64,000 nucleotides of DNA from an uncultured bacterium (GCA_905339405.1 CAJPGC010000014.1:1-64000), one strand, 5' to 3'; numbered from the stretch's first letter, positions 8,171-17,868 are shown. Program-made: numbers and translations. Notes: generated by a model from the sequence alone, not told the origin.

Positions 8171-10840
8171 ATGAGCGACAAGACACTTGAAAAGACTTAC
8201 GAGCCCGCAACCGTTGAGCAGAGGTGGGCGAAGTTCTGGATAGATGAAAAGGCCGCCACCCCCGATCTTTCCTCGAAGAAGCCCTGCTTCTCGATGGTCA
8301 TTCCTCCCCCCAACATCACAGGCGCGCTGCACCTCGGGCACGCGTTGAACTCAACGCTTCAGGACATACTCGCCCGCTACAAGCGCATGAAGGGCTTCAA
8401 CGTCCTGTGGCTGCCCGGCATCGACCACGCAGGCATCGCCACGCAGAACGTCGTTGAAAAGCAGCTCGCTGCAGAGGGCAAGAGCCGACACGACGTCGGA
8501 AGGGAAGAGTTCATCGAGCGGGTATGGAAGTGGAAGGGCGAGTCCGGCGGGACGATAATAAACCAGCTGAAGAGGCTCGGGGCTTCCTGCGACTGGACGC
8601 GCCAGAGGTTCACGATGGACGAGGGCCTCTCTAAAGCCGTCCGCGAAGTCTTCACGAAGCTCTACGAAGAGGGGCTAATATACCAGGGCGACTATATAAT
8701 CAACTGGTGCCCGAGGTGCCACACCGCGCTTTCCGACCTCGAGGTCGAGTTCAACGAATCAGAGGGCAGCCTGTGGCACATGGTCTATCCGCTGGCCGAG
8801 CCGGTGGGCGATATAACGTCCCTTACGGTGGCAACGACCAGGCCTGAGACCATGCTGGGGGACACAGCCGTCGCGGTAAACCCCGAAGACGAGCGGTACA
8901 AATCCATAATAGGCAAGAAGATAAGGCTCCCCTTCACCGGCAGGGAGATCCCAATAATAGCCGACGATTCGGTCTCTATCGAGTTCGGCACTGGCGCGGT
9001 GAAGATAACTCCGGCGCACGACTTCAATGACTTCGAGGTGGGCAGACGCCACAACCTGCCTACGCTCAAGGTAATGGACATAAACGCCCGCATGAACGAG
9101 AACGCCGGGCAGTTCAAGGGGCTCGACAGGTACGAGGCGAGAAAGAAGATAGTCGAAGGGCTCGAGGAGCAGGGCCTTCTGGAGAAGGTCGACAAGCACA
9201 AACTCATGCTCGGCGGCTGCTACAGGTGCTCTACTACGGTCGAGCCGACCCTCTCGAAGCAGTGGTTCGTGAAGGTCGCCCCGCTCGCCGAACCGGCCAT
9301 TAAGGCCGTTGAGGAAGGGCAGACGAGGTTCGTACCGAAGAACTGGGAGAACCTCTACTTCGACTGGATGAGGAACATCCGCGACTGGTGCATATCCCGC
9401 CAGATATGGTGGGGCCACAGGATACCGGCGTGGCACTGCAAAGACTGCGGCGGCGTCACGGTAGCATCCGTCGACCCCACGAGCTGCTCGAAGTGCGGCA
9501 AGGGAAATATCGAGCAGGACCCCGACGTGCTCGACACCTGGTTTTCGTCCGCGCTCTGGCCTTTTTCCACCCTCGGCTGGCCTGACAAGACAAAAGAACT
9601 GGAACTTTTCTACCCGACCGCGGTCCTTTCAACGAGCTTCGACATCATCTTCTTCTGGGTCGCCAGGATGATGATGATGGGCTTGAAGTTCATGGACGAC
9701 GTGCCCTTCAAAGACGTCTACATACACGCGCTCATAAGGGACTCCAAGGGCCAGAAGATGAGCAAGTCAAAGGGGAACGTCATCGACCCGCTCGTGATGA
9801 TGGAAAAGTACGGCACCGACGCCTTCAGGTTCACACTGGCAGTGCTGGCCGCACAGGGGCGCGACATAAGGCTTGCCGAGGAGAGGATCTCCGGGTACAG
9901 GAACTTCTGCAACAAGATATGGAACGTGGCGAGGTTCACCCTCATGAACCTCGAAGATTATAAAGACGGCCTTGACGAGCAGAAGTTCAACATGGCTGAC
10001 AAGTGGATATGGGACAGGCGGGGAGCCTGCATCAGGGAGGTCTCCGAAGCCATTGAGGGCTACAGGTTCGACGAGGCCGGGAGGGTGCTCTACAGGTTCG
10101 TCTGGCACGAGCTCTGCGACTGGTACGTCGAGCTCGTAAAGCTCGACCTCAGGGGAGAGCACGGCCCCGAAAGGAAATTGTGCGCCCAGCAGGTGCTCGT
10201 GACCGTCATGAGGGACGTGATGAAGCTTTTGCATCCTTTCATGCCGTTCATCACCGAAGAGATAGCCGAAAAGCTTCCGGGCTATGAGGGGAGCGTCATG
10301 CTCTCGGAGTTCCCGAAGGAGGGAGCGGCATTCCCGTTGGAGGCCTCGCGGATGGAAGACGCCATGGACGTAATCCGGGCGGTGAGGAACATCCGCACCG
10401 ACATGAACGTCGCGCCGTCGGCCATGACCGGCTGCGTCTGCCACGTGAAGGACGCCTCGTTGAGGAAGACCCTCGAGGACAGCGCCGAGTACATAAGGCA
10501 GTTGGGCCGCATTAAAGACCTCGTCATATCCGAAGGCGGGGAGAAGCCCAGGGACGCGGTCTCCGCGCTGGCCGGCGGCGGTGAGAGTAAATCGATTGAG
10601 GTATTCGTGCCGCTCGGCGGCCTCGTCGATTTCGACGTCGAGGAGAAGAGGCTCGTAAAAGAGCTCGAAAAGACCGAAGCCGAGCACGCGGGAGTGGCGA
10701 AGAAGCTGTCCAACCCCGAGTTCACCGACAAGGCCCCCGCAGAGATAGTGGAGAAGGACAGGGCGAGGCTCGAGGCCTTGACCGAGAAGAAGGCGAAACT
10801 TTCAACCGGCCTCGAACGGATAAGGAGCATAAGGGCTTGA
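8171..10840 (+). CDS. valS: Valine--tRNA ligase
   Basis: 889 residues, the usual length. This class I aminoacyl-tRNA synthetase charges tRNA-Val. The HIGH signature is PNITGALHLGHALN (HLGH at 54-57) and the KMSKS signature is GQKMSKSKGN near residue 529. The editing domain (TTRPETMLGDTAVAVNP) lies between, a zinc-type CxxC pair (CKDCGG ... CSKCGKG) sits near residues 420-445, and the C-terminal ~70 residues form the valyl-specific coiled-coil arm (VEEKRLVKELEKTEAEHAGVAKKL). The stop overlaps the nadC TTG start. Expression may be attenuated by the leader at 8042-8135. The ribosome-binding site before ATG 8171 is weak. Confidence 0.98.
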   Translation: MSDKTLEKTYEPATVEQRWAKFWIDEKAATPDLSSKKPCFSMVIPPPNITGALHLGHALNSTLQDILARYKRMKGFNVLWLPGIDHAGIATQNVVEKQLAAEGKSRHDVGREEFIERVWKWKGESGGTIINQLKRLGASCDWTRQRFTMDEGLSKAVREVFTKLYEEGLIYQGDYIINWCPRCHTALSDLEVEFNESEGSLWHMVYPLAEPVGDITSLTVATTRPETMLGDTAVAVNPEDERYKSIIGKKIRLPFTGREIPIIADDSVSIEFGTGAVKITPAHDFNDFEVGRRHNLPTLKVMDINARMNENAGQFKGLDRYEARKKIVEGLEEQGLLEKVDKHKLMLGGCYRCSTTVEPTLSKQWFVKVAPLAEPAIKAVEEGQTRFVPKNWENLYFDWMRNIRDWCISRQIWWGHRIPAWHCKDCGGVTVASVDPTSCSKCGKGNIEQDPDVLDTWFSSALWPFSTLGWPDKTKELELFYPTAVLSTSFDIIFFWVARMMMMGLKFMDDVPFKDVYIHALIRDSKGQKMSKSKGNVIDPLVMMEKYGTDAFRFTLAVLAAQGRDIRLAEERISGYRNFCNKIWNVARFTLMNLEDYKDGLDEQKFNMADKWIWDRRGACIREVSEAIEGYRFDEAGRVLYRFVWHELCDWYVELVKLDLRGEHGPERKLCAQQVLVTVMRDVMKLLHPFMPFITEEIAEKLPGYEGSVMLSEFPKEGAAFPLEASRMEDAMDVIRAVRNIRTDMNVAPSAMTGCVCHVKDASLRKTLEDSAEYIRQLGRIKDLVISEGGEKPRDAVSALAGGGESKSIEVFVPLGGLVDFDVEEKRLVKELEKTEAEHAGVAKKLSNPEFTDKAPAEIVEKDRARLEALTEKKAKLSTGLERIRSIRA

Positions 10841-11724
10841 TCAAACCGATAAAGAACGACATACCGGGCCTTCTGGAGTACTCCGGCATACTTGTAGACG
10901 CCGCGCTAGCCGAGGACATCGGCGAAGGCGACGTTACTACCCGCGCCATTGTAAAGAAGGGGCAGGAGGGCAAGGCCGAGTTCATCGCGAAAGAGGAGAT
11001 GGTCGTCTCCGGGCTCTTCATCGCCGAGATGGCTTTCACGCGCCTGGACAGGAAGGCCGTCTTCAAGACGAAGTTCAAAGACGGCAGCCGCGTTAGAAAA
11101 GGCGAGGTGATTGCCACGGTCACTGGCGGCCTCGGCGCGCTCCTCACGGGCGAGCGCGTGGCCCTCAACTTCCTCCAGAGGCTCTCGGGCATAGCTACCA
11201 AAACGAACGGCTTCGTGAAGGCGATGAAGTCCTCTAAGACAAGGCTCCTGGACACGAGGAAGACCACGCCGTGCCTGCGCCCCCTGGAGAAGTACGCGGT
11301 CGTCTCCGGCGGCGGGACGAACCACAGGCTGGGCCTCTATGACAGCGTCCTCATAAAGGACAACCACATAATGGCTGCGGGGTCTGTCACGGCCGCCGTC
11401 GCGGCGGTCAGGAAAAAGCACGGGGACGAACTCGCCATCGAGGTCGAAGTCACCAATATGGCCGAGGTGAAAGAAGCGCTCGCGTCGTCGGCAGACATAA
11501 TAATGCTCGACAACATGAAAGTGCCTGCCATGAAAAAGGCGTTGGCCCTCATAGGAGACAAGGCGCTCGTCGAGGCCTCCGGAAACGTCGATATCGCCAA
11601 CATAGGCATGGTTGCCTCCACCGGGGTCGATTTCATCTCCGCAGGGGCTCTCACCCATTCGGCAAGGGCCATTGACATAAGCATGGAAGTCGTCTCCATA
11701 TGGGCGAAAAAGAACAGGAAGTAG
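10837..11724 (+). CDS. nadC: Nicotinate-nucleotide pyrophosphorylase (carboxylating)
   Basis: 295 residues. Converts quinolinate and PRPP to nicotinate mononucleotide, CO2 and PPi in de novo NAD synthesis. Family landmarks: DAALAEDIGEGDVTTRAI near the N-terminus; LNFLQRLSGIAT; TRKTTPCLRPLEKYAVVSGGGTNHRLGLYDSVLIKDNH, which supplies the quinolinate/PRPP pocket; VEVTNMAEVKEAL and IMLDNMK in the barrel. The start is TTG at 10837, four bases overlapping the valS stop, with AAGGAG about ten bases upstream; no better-placed ATG precedes the conserved N-terminal helix. The 3' end overlaps birA by 25 nt. nadA and nadB are not in the window. Confidence 0.97.
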   Translation: MIKPIKNDIPGLLEYSGILVDAALAEDIGEGDVTTRAIVKKGQEGKAEFIAKEEMVVSGLFIAEMAFTRLDRKAVFKTKFKDGSRVRKGEVIATVTGGLGALLTGERVALNFLQRLSGIATKTNGFVKAMKSSKTRLLDTRKTTPCLRPLEKYAVVSGGGTNHRLGLYDSVLIKDNHIMAAGSVTAAVAAVRKKHGDELAIEVEVTNMAEVKEALASSADIIMLDNMKVPAMKKALALIGDKALVEASGNVDIANIGMVASTGVDFISAGALTHSARAIDISMEVVSIWAKKNRK

Positions 11725-12671
11725 AGATAATAAGGCTCCTCAAGGCCGGGGCCGGGTACACCTCCGGCCAGTCCTTGAGCGCGTCCCTGGGCGTCTCCAG
11801 GACGGCCGTATGGAAGCATATCGAGGCCTTGAGGAAGATGGGCTACGCCATAGAGGCGAGCCCGTCGAAGGGGTACAGGCTCCTTGAAGCAAGGCCGTTC
11901 AACGGGGTGGAGCTGCAAACGCTCCTTTCTGGAAAGCTGTTCGGAAGAGAGGTCCACTTCTTCGACAGCATCGATTCGACGAACGCGAAGGCCTTCGAGC
12001 TCGCCAGAGAAGGCGCTCCCGAGGGCACAATCGTCGTAGCCGAGACCCAGACAAGGGGCAAGGGAAGGATAGGCAGAAAATGGGAATCTCCCGCAGGGAT
12101 GAACCTTTATCTTTCGGTCATTCTGAGGCCGAAAGTCGCGCCACAGGGTGCTCAGGGGCTCACCTTCGTCGCGGCAGTGGCCGCGGCAGAAGCTGTCAGT
12201 GCCAGCGGGGTAAAGCCAGCAGTGAAGTGGCCCAACGATATTTTGATAGGTGGACGAAAGACGGCCGGAATACTCCTTGAGATGGACTCCGAGCCCGACA
12301 GGGTGCATTTCGTGGTCGCGGGCATAGGCGTCAACCTGAATGCCAGAAGGGACATGTTCCCGGAATATATAAAAGATACTGCGACTTCCCTCTTCGAGGA
12401 GACGGGTTCCTCGATAGACAGGGGCCTTTTCACGGCAAGGCTGCTTTCGAGCATGGAAAGATGGTATGGGGTATACTTGAGTGAAGGGTTTGTACCTGTC
12501 CTCGAGGCATGGAAGGGCAGCTTCAGGACGGTCGGAAAGCCCGTGAAGGTGACTTTTTTCGACAGGACCATCGAAGGGATATGCGCGGGGGTAGACTCTG
12601 ACGGCGCGCTCCTCCTTGAGCGAGAAGGCCGCCTCGAGAGGATAATCTCCGGGGACGTGGAGGCTCTGTAG
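11700..12671 (+). CDS. birA: Bifunctional biotin ligase / biotin operon repressor BirA
   Basis: 323 residues. Residues 1-65 form a winged helix-turn-helix (SGQSLSASLGVSRTAVWKHIEALRKMGYAIEASPSKGYRLLE), so this is the regulatory (class II) form. The ligase core has TQTRGKGRIGRKWESPAGMNLYLSVILRP, the biotinyl-AMP loop, and VKWPNDILIGGRKTAGILLE; a C-terminal SH3-like domain follows. It biotinylates carboxylase carrier proteins and, when charged, represses biotin genes. The start codon lies inside the end of nadC (25-nt overlap), implying coupled translation. No BirA operator was identified in the window. Confidence 0.96.
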   Translation: MGEKEQEVEIIRLLKAGAGYTSGQSLSASLGVSRTAVWKHIEALRKMGYAIEASPSKGYRLLEARPFNGVELQTLLSGKLFGREVHFFDSIDSTNAKAFELAREGAPEGTIVVAETQTRGKGRIGRKWESPAGMNLYLSVILRPKVAPQGAQGLTFVAAVAAAEAVSASGVKPAVKWPNDILIGGRKTAGILLEMDSEPDRVHFVVAGIGVNLNARRDMFPEYIKDTATSLFEETGSSIDRGLFTARLLSSMERWYGVYLSEGFVPVLEAWKGSFRTVGKPVKVTFFDRTIEGICAGVDSDGALLLEREGRLERIISGDVEAL

Positions 12672-13429
12672 TGCTCCTCGCCATAGACATAGGCAACACG
12701 AACATCGTCATAGGCGTCTTCGACGGCGGCCTGAAGGGCCACTGGCGCGTCTCCACGGACGCCGGGAAAACCTCTGACGAGTACGGGCTTACTCTCCTGG
12801 GCCTGCTTGCGGCCTCAGGCATGGATAAAAAGGCTGTCCACGGCGCGATAGCGGCTTCCGTCGTGCCGAGGCTCACGCCGACGATAACGGCGGCAATCTT
12901 CGAGTACCTGGGGCTGACCTGCCGCGTTGTGACGCACCAGAACTGCCTCATGCCGGTCTTGACCGACAACCCGGAAGAGGTCGGGGCCGACAGGCTTGTG
13001 AACGCGGTGGCCGCGTTCCATGAGCACAGGCGCTCTCTCATAGCCGTTGATTTCGGCACGGCCGTGACCTTCGATTACGTGACTGAAAGAGGCGAGTACG
13101 CGGGAGGGATAATAGCCCCCGGCATCTCGATTTCATCCGAAGCCCTTTTCAGCAGGACCGCCAGGCTCCCGATGGTCGAGGCTGGAAGGCCATCGGTCCT
13201 CATAGGCAAGAACACGGTGGACTCCATGCGCTCCGGGATATTCTACGGATTCCTGGGCCTCGTGGACGGGATTTTAGAGCGTATGATGAAAGAGACGGGC
13301 GCCAGCCCGGTAATAGTATCAACCGGCGGGCTCGCCCCGCTGGTCGTCGGAGAATCGAAGTATATAACCGGAACTGATGAATTCCTGACGCTCAAGGGTT
13401 TGAAGATAATCTACGAAGGGAAGATGTAA
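12671..13429 (+). CDS. coaX: Type III pantothenate kinase
   Basis: 252 residues. Phosphorylates pantothenate, the first step of coenzyme A synthesis, in the ATP-hungry, feedback-insensitive CoaX class. Signatures of the ASKHA fold are present: AIDIGNTNIVIGVF (phosphate 1), NPEEVGADRLVNAVAAFHEH, IAVDFGTAVTFDYV (phosphate 2) and GGIIAPGISISSEALF. The start is GTG at 12671, sharing one base with the birA stop codon. The birA-coaX pairing is common in bacteria. Confidence 0.97.
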   Translation: MLLAIDIGNTNIVIGVFDGGLKGHWRVSTDAGKTSDEYGLTLLGLLAASGMDKKAVHGAIAASVVPRLTPTITAAIFEYLGLTCRVVTHQNCLMPVLTDNPEEVGADRLVNAVAAFHEHRRSLIAVDFGTAVTFDYVTERGEYAGGIIAPGISISSEALFSRTARLPMVEAGRPSVLIGKNTVDSMRSGIFYGFLGLVDGILERMMKETGASPVIVSTGGLAPLVVGESKYITGTDEFLTLKGLKIIYEGKM

Positions 13430-13433
13430 GCGG

Positions 13434-13901
13434 ATGTCCGAAGCACGGGAGCAGTTTGTCGCTGGAAAGAGGTTTCTTCGCGAAGATAATGTCGACAAGG
13501 CCTTGAGGCACTTCGAGAAGGCATGGAAGGAAGACAAGGAAAACGCCGAGTATATGTCCTACTACGGCCTGTGTAAGGCGCTCCGTGGAGGAGAGATAGG
13601 CCTGGGGCTCGAACTGTGCACGAGGGCCATAAAAAAAGAGTTCTTCAAGGCCGAGTTCTATCTGAACCTGGGCAGGGTCTACATGGCCGCCGGGAACAAG
13701 AAGGGCGCGATAAAGGTATTTAAAAAAGGGCTCAGGTACGACCAGGGCAACGAGGAGCTATACAAGGCTTTGACCGGCCTGGGCTTCAGGACAAGGCCGG
13801 TGATACCTCTACTGGACAGGGCCAACCCGATGAACAAGTTCCTGGGCATCCTCATTCGCAGGACCATCCCGAACATGTTCAGCCGGAGGAAAAAGGAATA
13901 G
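13434..13901 (+). CDS. Small tetratricopeptide-repeat protein
   Basis: 155 residues with about three TPR units: REQFVAGKRFLREDNVDKALRHFEKAWKED, AEYMSYYGLCKALRGGEIGLGLELCTRAIKK, AEFYLNLGRVYMAAGNKKGAIKVFKKGLRYD. The tail is basic (FSRRKKE) with a hydrophobic stretch (NKFLGILIRRTIP), possibly a membrane-proximal or RNA-contacting end. No signal peptide is seen. It starts five bases after coaX and 34 bases precede the EF-G-like gene, so it sits inside the operon. Probable adaptor; partner unknown. Confidence 0.85.
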   Translation: MSEAREQFVAGKRFLREDNVDKALRHFEKAWKEDKENAEYMSYYGLCKALRGGEIGLGLELCTRAIKKEFFKAEFYLNLGRVYMAAGNKKGAIKVFKKGLRYDQGNEELYKALTGLGFRTRPVIPLLDRANPMNKFLGILIRRTIPNMFSRRKKE

Positions 13902-13935
13902 CTATCGAACTTTCTCACCATAAGGAGGTGTTTTT

Positions 13936-16035
13936 GTGGAAGTCTCCATGGACAAAAAGAGGAACGTCTCGATAATCGCCCACGGCGGGGCCGGAAAGAC
14001 CTCCCTCGCCGAGGCCATGCTCTTCAACGCGAAGGCCATCGACAGGCTCGGAAAGGTGGACGACGGCACCTCTCACCTTGACTTCGAGCCCGAGGAGCAG
14101 AAAAGAAAGATAACCATCTCGGCGGCCGTCCATCACTACGACTGGGACGGCTGCCGGGTGAACGTCATCGACACGCCGGGCTATTCAAACTTCCTCACCG
14201 AAACGCGCGACTCATTGAGGGTCGTGGGCGGAGCGGTAGTCATCATCAGCGCCATATCCGGCGTAAAGGTCCAGACGGAAAAAATATGGGAGTTCGGCGA
14301 CGAGTTCGAGGTCTGCAGGGTCGCGTTCGTCAACAAGATGGACCGCGAGAGGGCTTCTTTTCTTCGAGCCGTCGACGACATGGAAAAGGTCCTCAAGGTC
14401 AAGGGCGTGCCCATGCAGATACCGATGGGCGAGGGCCCGGAGTTCACCGGCCTCATCGACCTCATGGAGATGAAGGCCCATACCTGCTCCCTTGACGGCT
14501 CCGGCGCGTTCGAGACGTCGGAGATACCAGCACAATACACGAAAGAGGCCGCCGCGATGAGGGAGAACATGGTCGCGGCCATCGTCGAGTCAGACGACGC
14601 GCTCACTGAGAAGTACCTGGACGGGCAGAAGATAGCCGCAGAAGAGCTAAAGAAGGCCCTCCGCGAGGGCGTCTTGACCCGCAGGTTCATACCGGTTTAC
14701 CTGGGCTCGGCAGTGAAGAACATGGGCGTCAACTTCCTGATGGACGCCGTCAACCTCACGCTGCCGTCCCCGCTCGACAAGGGCATGATAAGGGGGCACA
14801 TAAAGGGCATCGACCCGAGGAGCGGCCAGGAGATAGAGCAGGAGCCCGACCCGTCGGCCCCGTTCTCGGCCTTCGTCTTCAAGAGCCTCATCGACCCGTA
14901 TACAGGTAAGCTTTCCATCTTCAGGATATTCTCGGGGACCCTCCATGCCGACGCGACCGTCCTCAATTCGACGCGCGATTCGAAAGAGAAGCTTTCGCAC
15001 CTGTATCTCATGGAGGGCAAGAAATTGAAGGAGGTCGCGAGGGCAGAGGCGGGCGACATAGTGGCCGTCTCCAAGCTCAAGGACACCCACATAGGTGACA
15101 CCCTCACTGACGTCGCCTCGCCGGTTAAGTTCGCGCCGTTCCCGCCGGTGGCGGCTTCGCTTTCATACGCGCTCCACCCCAGGACGAAGTCCGACGAGGA
15201 CAAGGCCCCCTCGGCCATAGAGAAGCTCATGGAGGAGGACCCTTCGATAGACTTCCACATGGATGAGCAGACAAAGGAGTTCCTCCTCTCAGGCGTTGGG
15301 CAGGTCCATCTCGAGGTGGCCGTCGAAAAGCTCAAACGCAAGTTCGGCTGCGACGTCGAGCTCAAGACGCCCAGGGTGCCCTACAAGGAGACGATAAGGT
15401 CGCACGTGAAGGTGCAGGGCAAGTATAAGAAGCAGTCCGGCGGAAGGGGCCAGTACGGGGACACCTGGCTCGACATCTCGCCTCTGCCGAGGGGCAGGGG
15501 CTTTGAGTTTGTCGACCAGATAACCGGCGGGGCCATCCCCAGGCAGTTCATACCGGCTGTCGAAAAAGGCGTGCGCGAGGCGATGCTCTCGGGCATCCTC
15601 GCAGGCTTCCCCGTCGTGGACGTCAGGGTCGCCCTTTACGACGGCACGTACCACACCGTCGACTCTTCGGAGATGGCTTTCAAGATAGCCGCGTCGATGG
15701 GCTTCAAGAAAGGCATGGAGCAGGCAAGCCCGGTGCTCCTGGAGCCCGTCATGAAGATGGAGATAAACGTGCCGGACGACAAGCTCGGCGACATAATAGG
15801 CGACGTGAACTCGCGCCGCGGCAAGATACTCGGGGCAGAGCCCAAGGCCGGCAGCCAGACCATAAAGGCCCTCGTGCCGATGGCCGAGGTCATAACCTAT
15901 GCCACCGACCTGCGCGGCATGACCGCCGACAGGGGCATATTCACGATGGAGTTCTCCCATTACGAGGAGGTGCCGACCTATTTGAGCCAGAAGATAATAA
16001 CGGCCGCGAAGCCTGAAAAAGAGAGGGCGCAATAA
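13936..16035 (+). CDS. Elongation factor G-like GTPase (EF-G-2 type paralog)
   Basis: 699 residues, the full five-domain EF-G plan. The P-loop is AHGGAGKTS (residues 15-22 region) where canonical EF-G has AHIDAGKTT, and the switch I segment reads EEQKRKITI instead of ERGITI; DTPGYSNF (G3) and VNKMDRE (G4) are intact. These substitutions mark the EF-G-like/EF-G-2 group, which has GTPase activity but a debated translocation role. The start is GTG at 13936, six bases after a perfect AAGGAGGTG; the ATG at 13948 is too far away. The gene is followed after five bases by a HEAT-like protein. Canonical fusA would be expected in a ribosomal operon elsewhere. Confidence 0.93.
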   Translation: MEVSMDKKRNVSIIAHGGAGKTSLAEAMLFNAKAIDRLGKVDDGTSHLDFEPEEQKRKITISAAVHHYDWDGCRVNVIDTPGYSNFLTETRDSLRVVGGAVVIISAISGVKVQTEKIWEFGDEFEVCRVAFVNKMDRERASFLRAVDDMEKVLKVKGVPMQIPMGEGPEFTGLIDLMEMKAHTCSLDGSGAFETSEIPAQYTKEAAAMRENMVAAIVESDDALTEKYLDGQKIAAEELKKALREGVLTRRFIPVYLGSAVKNMGVNFLMDAVNLTLPSPLDKGMIRGHIKGIDPRSGQEIEQEPDPSAPFSAFVFKSLIDPYTGKLSIFRIFSGTLHADATVLNSTRDSKEKLSHLYLMEGKKLKEVARAEAGDIVAVSKLKDTHIGDTLTDVASPVKFAPFPPVAASLSYALHPRTKSDEDKAPSAIEKLMEEDPSIDFHMDEQTKEFLLSGVGQVHLEVAVEKLKRKFGCDVELKTPRVPYKETIRSHVKVQGKYKKQSGGRGQYGDTWLDISPLPRGRGFEFVDQITGGAIPRQFIPAVEKGVREAMLSGILAGFPVVDVRVALYDGTYHTVDSSEMAFKIAASMGFKKGMEQASPVLLEPVMKMEINVPDDKLGDIIGDVNSRRGKILGAEPKAGSQTIKALVPMAEVITYATDLRGMTADRGIFTMEFSHYEEVPTYLSQKIITAAKPEKERAQ

Positions 16036-16040
16036 TATAG

Positions 16041-17015
16041 ATGAAGCTCAAGGGCTCGCTTTTAAGGTTCGTATCTCCCTCGTCCGCGAGCGAAGTGCGC
16101 CTTCGCGCGGCGCAAAGGGCGGCGAGCGAGGAGTTCGCCCCCGAAGACGAGGTGACAGTCCTGTTCGTGCTCGGCTTCGACAAGAACGCCGAGGTGGCGG
16201 AAGCCGCGAAAAAGAGCCTTCAGGAGTTCCCGCTCCAGCGCCTGCTGGAGGCTTTGGACGCCACTCTCGACGCGTTGGTGATAAAAAAGCTCCTTGAGCT
16301 GCGCGAGGACGAGGCGGTGCAGATAATGGCCGCCTTAAACCCCGGCATAGACGACGCCACGCTTACGAACCTCGCCTCCAACGGCCCTGAAGAGGTCATC
16401 ACGGCCCTATCGGAAGACGGCGGGCTCCTTTCGGCCAAGCCTTTCATAAAAGAGGCCCTAGCCAAAAACCCCCGCACGTCCGGCGCGGTGCGCACCATGC
16501 TCGAGGGGCTCAAGCCAGTGCCCGCCGGTAGCGCGGCGAAACCGGCGGAGCGCGAAAAACTCCAAGCCGACCTTACCGACGAGAAACGGGTCAAGGCCGA
16601 CGAGCAGAACATCTACAAGCTCGTCGTCCAACTGAACGCCGGACAGAAGCTCAAGCTCGCCTTGAGCGGCAACAAGTCCGCAAGGGACCTCCTGATAAAG
16701 GACTCTAACAAGGTCATATCGATGGCGGTCCTCAAGAACCCGAGGATAACCGAGGAGGAAGTCCAGAAGATAACGCTGACGAAGGGCACGAACGACGACA
16801 TGCTCCGCCATATCGCGAGGAACAAGGAATGGGTCAAGAGCTACGGGATAAGGGTCGGGATGCTCACGAACCCCAAGACGCCGCTCACCGTCTCCTTGAA
16901 GCTCCTCGACACGGTATATGAGAAGGACCTTCAGTCAATAGCCAAGAGCAAGAACGTGCCGAGCACTCTCGCGTCCGCCGCGAGGAGGAAGCTCGACGCG
17001 AAAGGCAAGAAGTAG
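16041..17015 (+). CDS. Helical-repeat (HEAT/leucine-rich variant-like) protein of unknown function
   Basis: 324 residues without signal peptide or membrane segment. The N-terminal two thirds show repeated ~25-30-residue helical pairs (e.g. AQRAASEEFAPEDEVTVLFVLGFDKNAEVAEAAKKSL; RLLEALDATLDALVIKKLLEL; ALAKNPRTSGAVRTMLE). After an Ala/Pro/Lys linker near 165-180, a second block has LVVQLNAGQKLKLALSGNKSARDLLIKDSNKVISMAVLKNPRITEEEVQKI, ending in a basic tail. Similar proteins are recalled from deltaproteobacteria but with no assigned role. It lies between the EF-G-like gene and endonuclease IV, five and four bases away. Confidence 0.85.
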   Translation: MKLKGSLLRFVSPSSASEVRLRAAQRAASEEFAPEDEVTVLFVLGFDKNAEVAEAAKKSLQEFPLQRLLEALDATLDALVIKKLLELREDEAVQIMAALNPGIDDATLTNLASNGPEEVITALSEDGGLLSAKPFIKEALAKNPRTSGAVRTMLEGLKPVPAGSAAKPAEREKLQADLTDEKRVKADEQNIYKLVVQLNAGQKLKLALSGNKSARDLLIKDSNKVISMAVLKNPRITEEEVQKITLTKGTNDDMLRHIARNKEWVKSYGIRVGMLTNPKTPLTVSLKLLDTVYEKDLQSIAKSKNVPSTLASAARRKLDAKGKK

Positions 17016-17019
17016 GAAT

Positions 17020-17868
17020 ATGCCACTTGGAGTGCATACGTCCATCGCCGGAGGGCTCTTCAGGTCGGCCGAAAGGGCGGCCGCGCTCGGGTGCGACTGC
17101 ATGCAGATATTCGGCAGGAACCCGAGGAGCTGGATATACAAGCCGCTTGCGCCTGACGAGGCCGCCCTCTTCAAGGCCAAAAGGGCCGAAGCCGGGCTCA
17201 TGAAGGTCGCCGTCCATACGAACTACCTCATAAACCTCTGCTCGCCGGATGACGGCATCTACCATAAATCAATCGACATATTCGAAAAGGAGCTCGCCAT
17301 AGCCGAGGCAATAGGCGCGGACTATCTTGTCACGCACCTGGGGAGCCCGCAGGATATGGGCAGTGAGTTCGCTATAAAAAGGGTCGGCCTTGCCTTGAGG
17401 GAGGCTTCCCGGAGCGGTCTGGGCAAAAAGACGATGATGCTCCTCGAGAACACCTCCGGGGCTGGCTACGGTTTCGGGGCGGACCTTGAACACATAGGCG
17501 AGATAATCTCGAACTCGGCGAAAGACGGAATAGAGGCGGGCCTCTGCCTCGACACCTGCCACTCATTTACTGCCGGGTATTCCTTTTCGACGCCGGGGGA
17601 GGTAGCGGGTTTCCTCTCGAAGATAGACGGGACCGCTGGACTCGGGAATCTCAAGGTCATACACCTTAACGACTCCAAGGGGGCGTTCGGCTCCAACCTC
17701 GACCGCCATGAGCACATCGGCAAAGGGAAAATCGGCCTGGAGGCGTTCAGGCTTCTCCTGAACCACCCGGCCATAAGGGAAGTCCCGATGATACTGGAGA
17801 CTCCGAAGAAGACAGATGAGGACGACCCCATGAACCTTGCAACCGTAAGAAGACTCCTGGCTGGATAA
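17020..17868 (+). CDS. nfo: Deoxyribonuclease IV (AP endonuclease)
   Basis: 282 residues. Zinc TIM-barrel enzyme that nicks 5' of abasic sites in base-excision repair. Metal-ligand segments in order: GVHTSIAGG, VHTNYLINL, VTHLGS, LLENTSGAG, GLCLDTCHSFTAGY, IHLNDSKGAFGSNLDRHEHIGKG and MILETP. The three usual zinc sites are therefore all represented. Last gene of the tight + strand run that began at valS; a 116-nt gap follows before trxB. Confidence 0.97.
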   Translation: MPLGVHTSIAGGLFRSAERAAALGCDCMQIFGRNPRSWIYKPLAPDEAALFKAKRAEAGLMKVAVHTNYLINLCSPDDGIYHKSIDIFEKELAIAEAIGADYLVTHLGSPQDMGSEFAIKRVGLALREASRSGLGKKTMMLLENTSGAGYGFGADLEHIGEIISNSAKDGIEAGLCLDTCHSFTAGYSFSTPGEVAGFLSKIDGTAGLGNLKVIHLNDSKGAFGSNLDRHEHIGKGKIGLEAFRLLLNHPAIREVPMILETPKKTDEDDPMNLATVRRLLAG

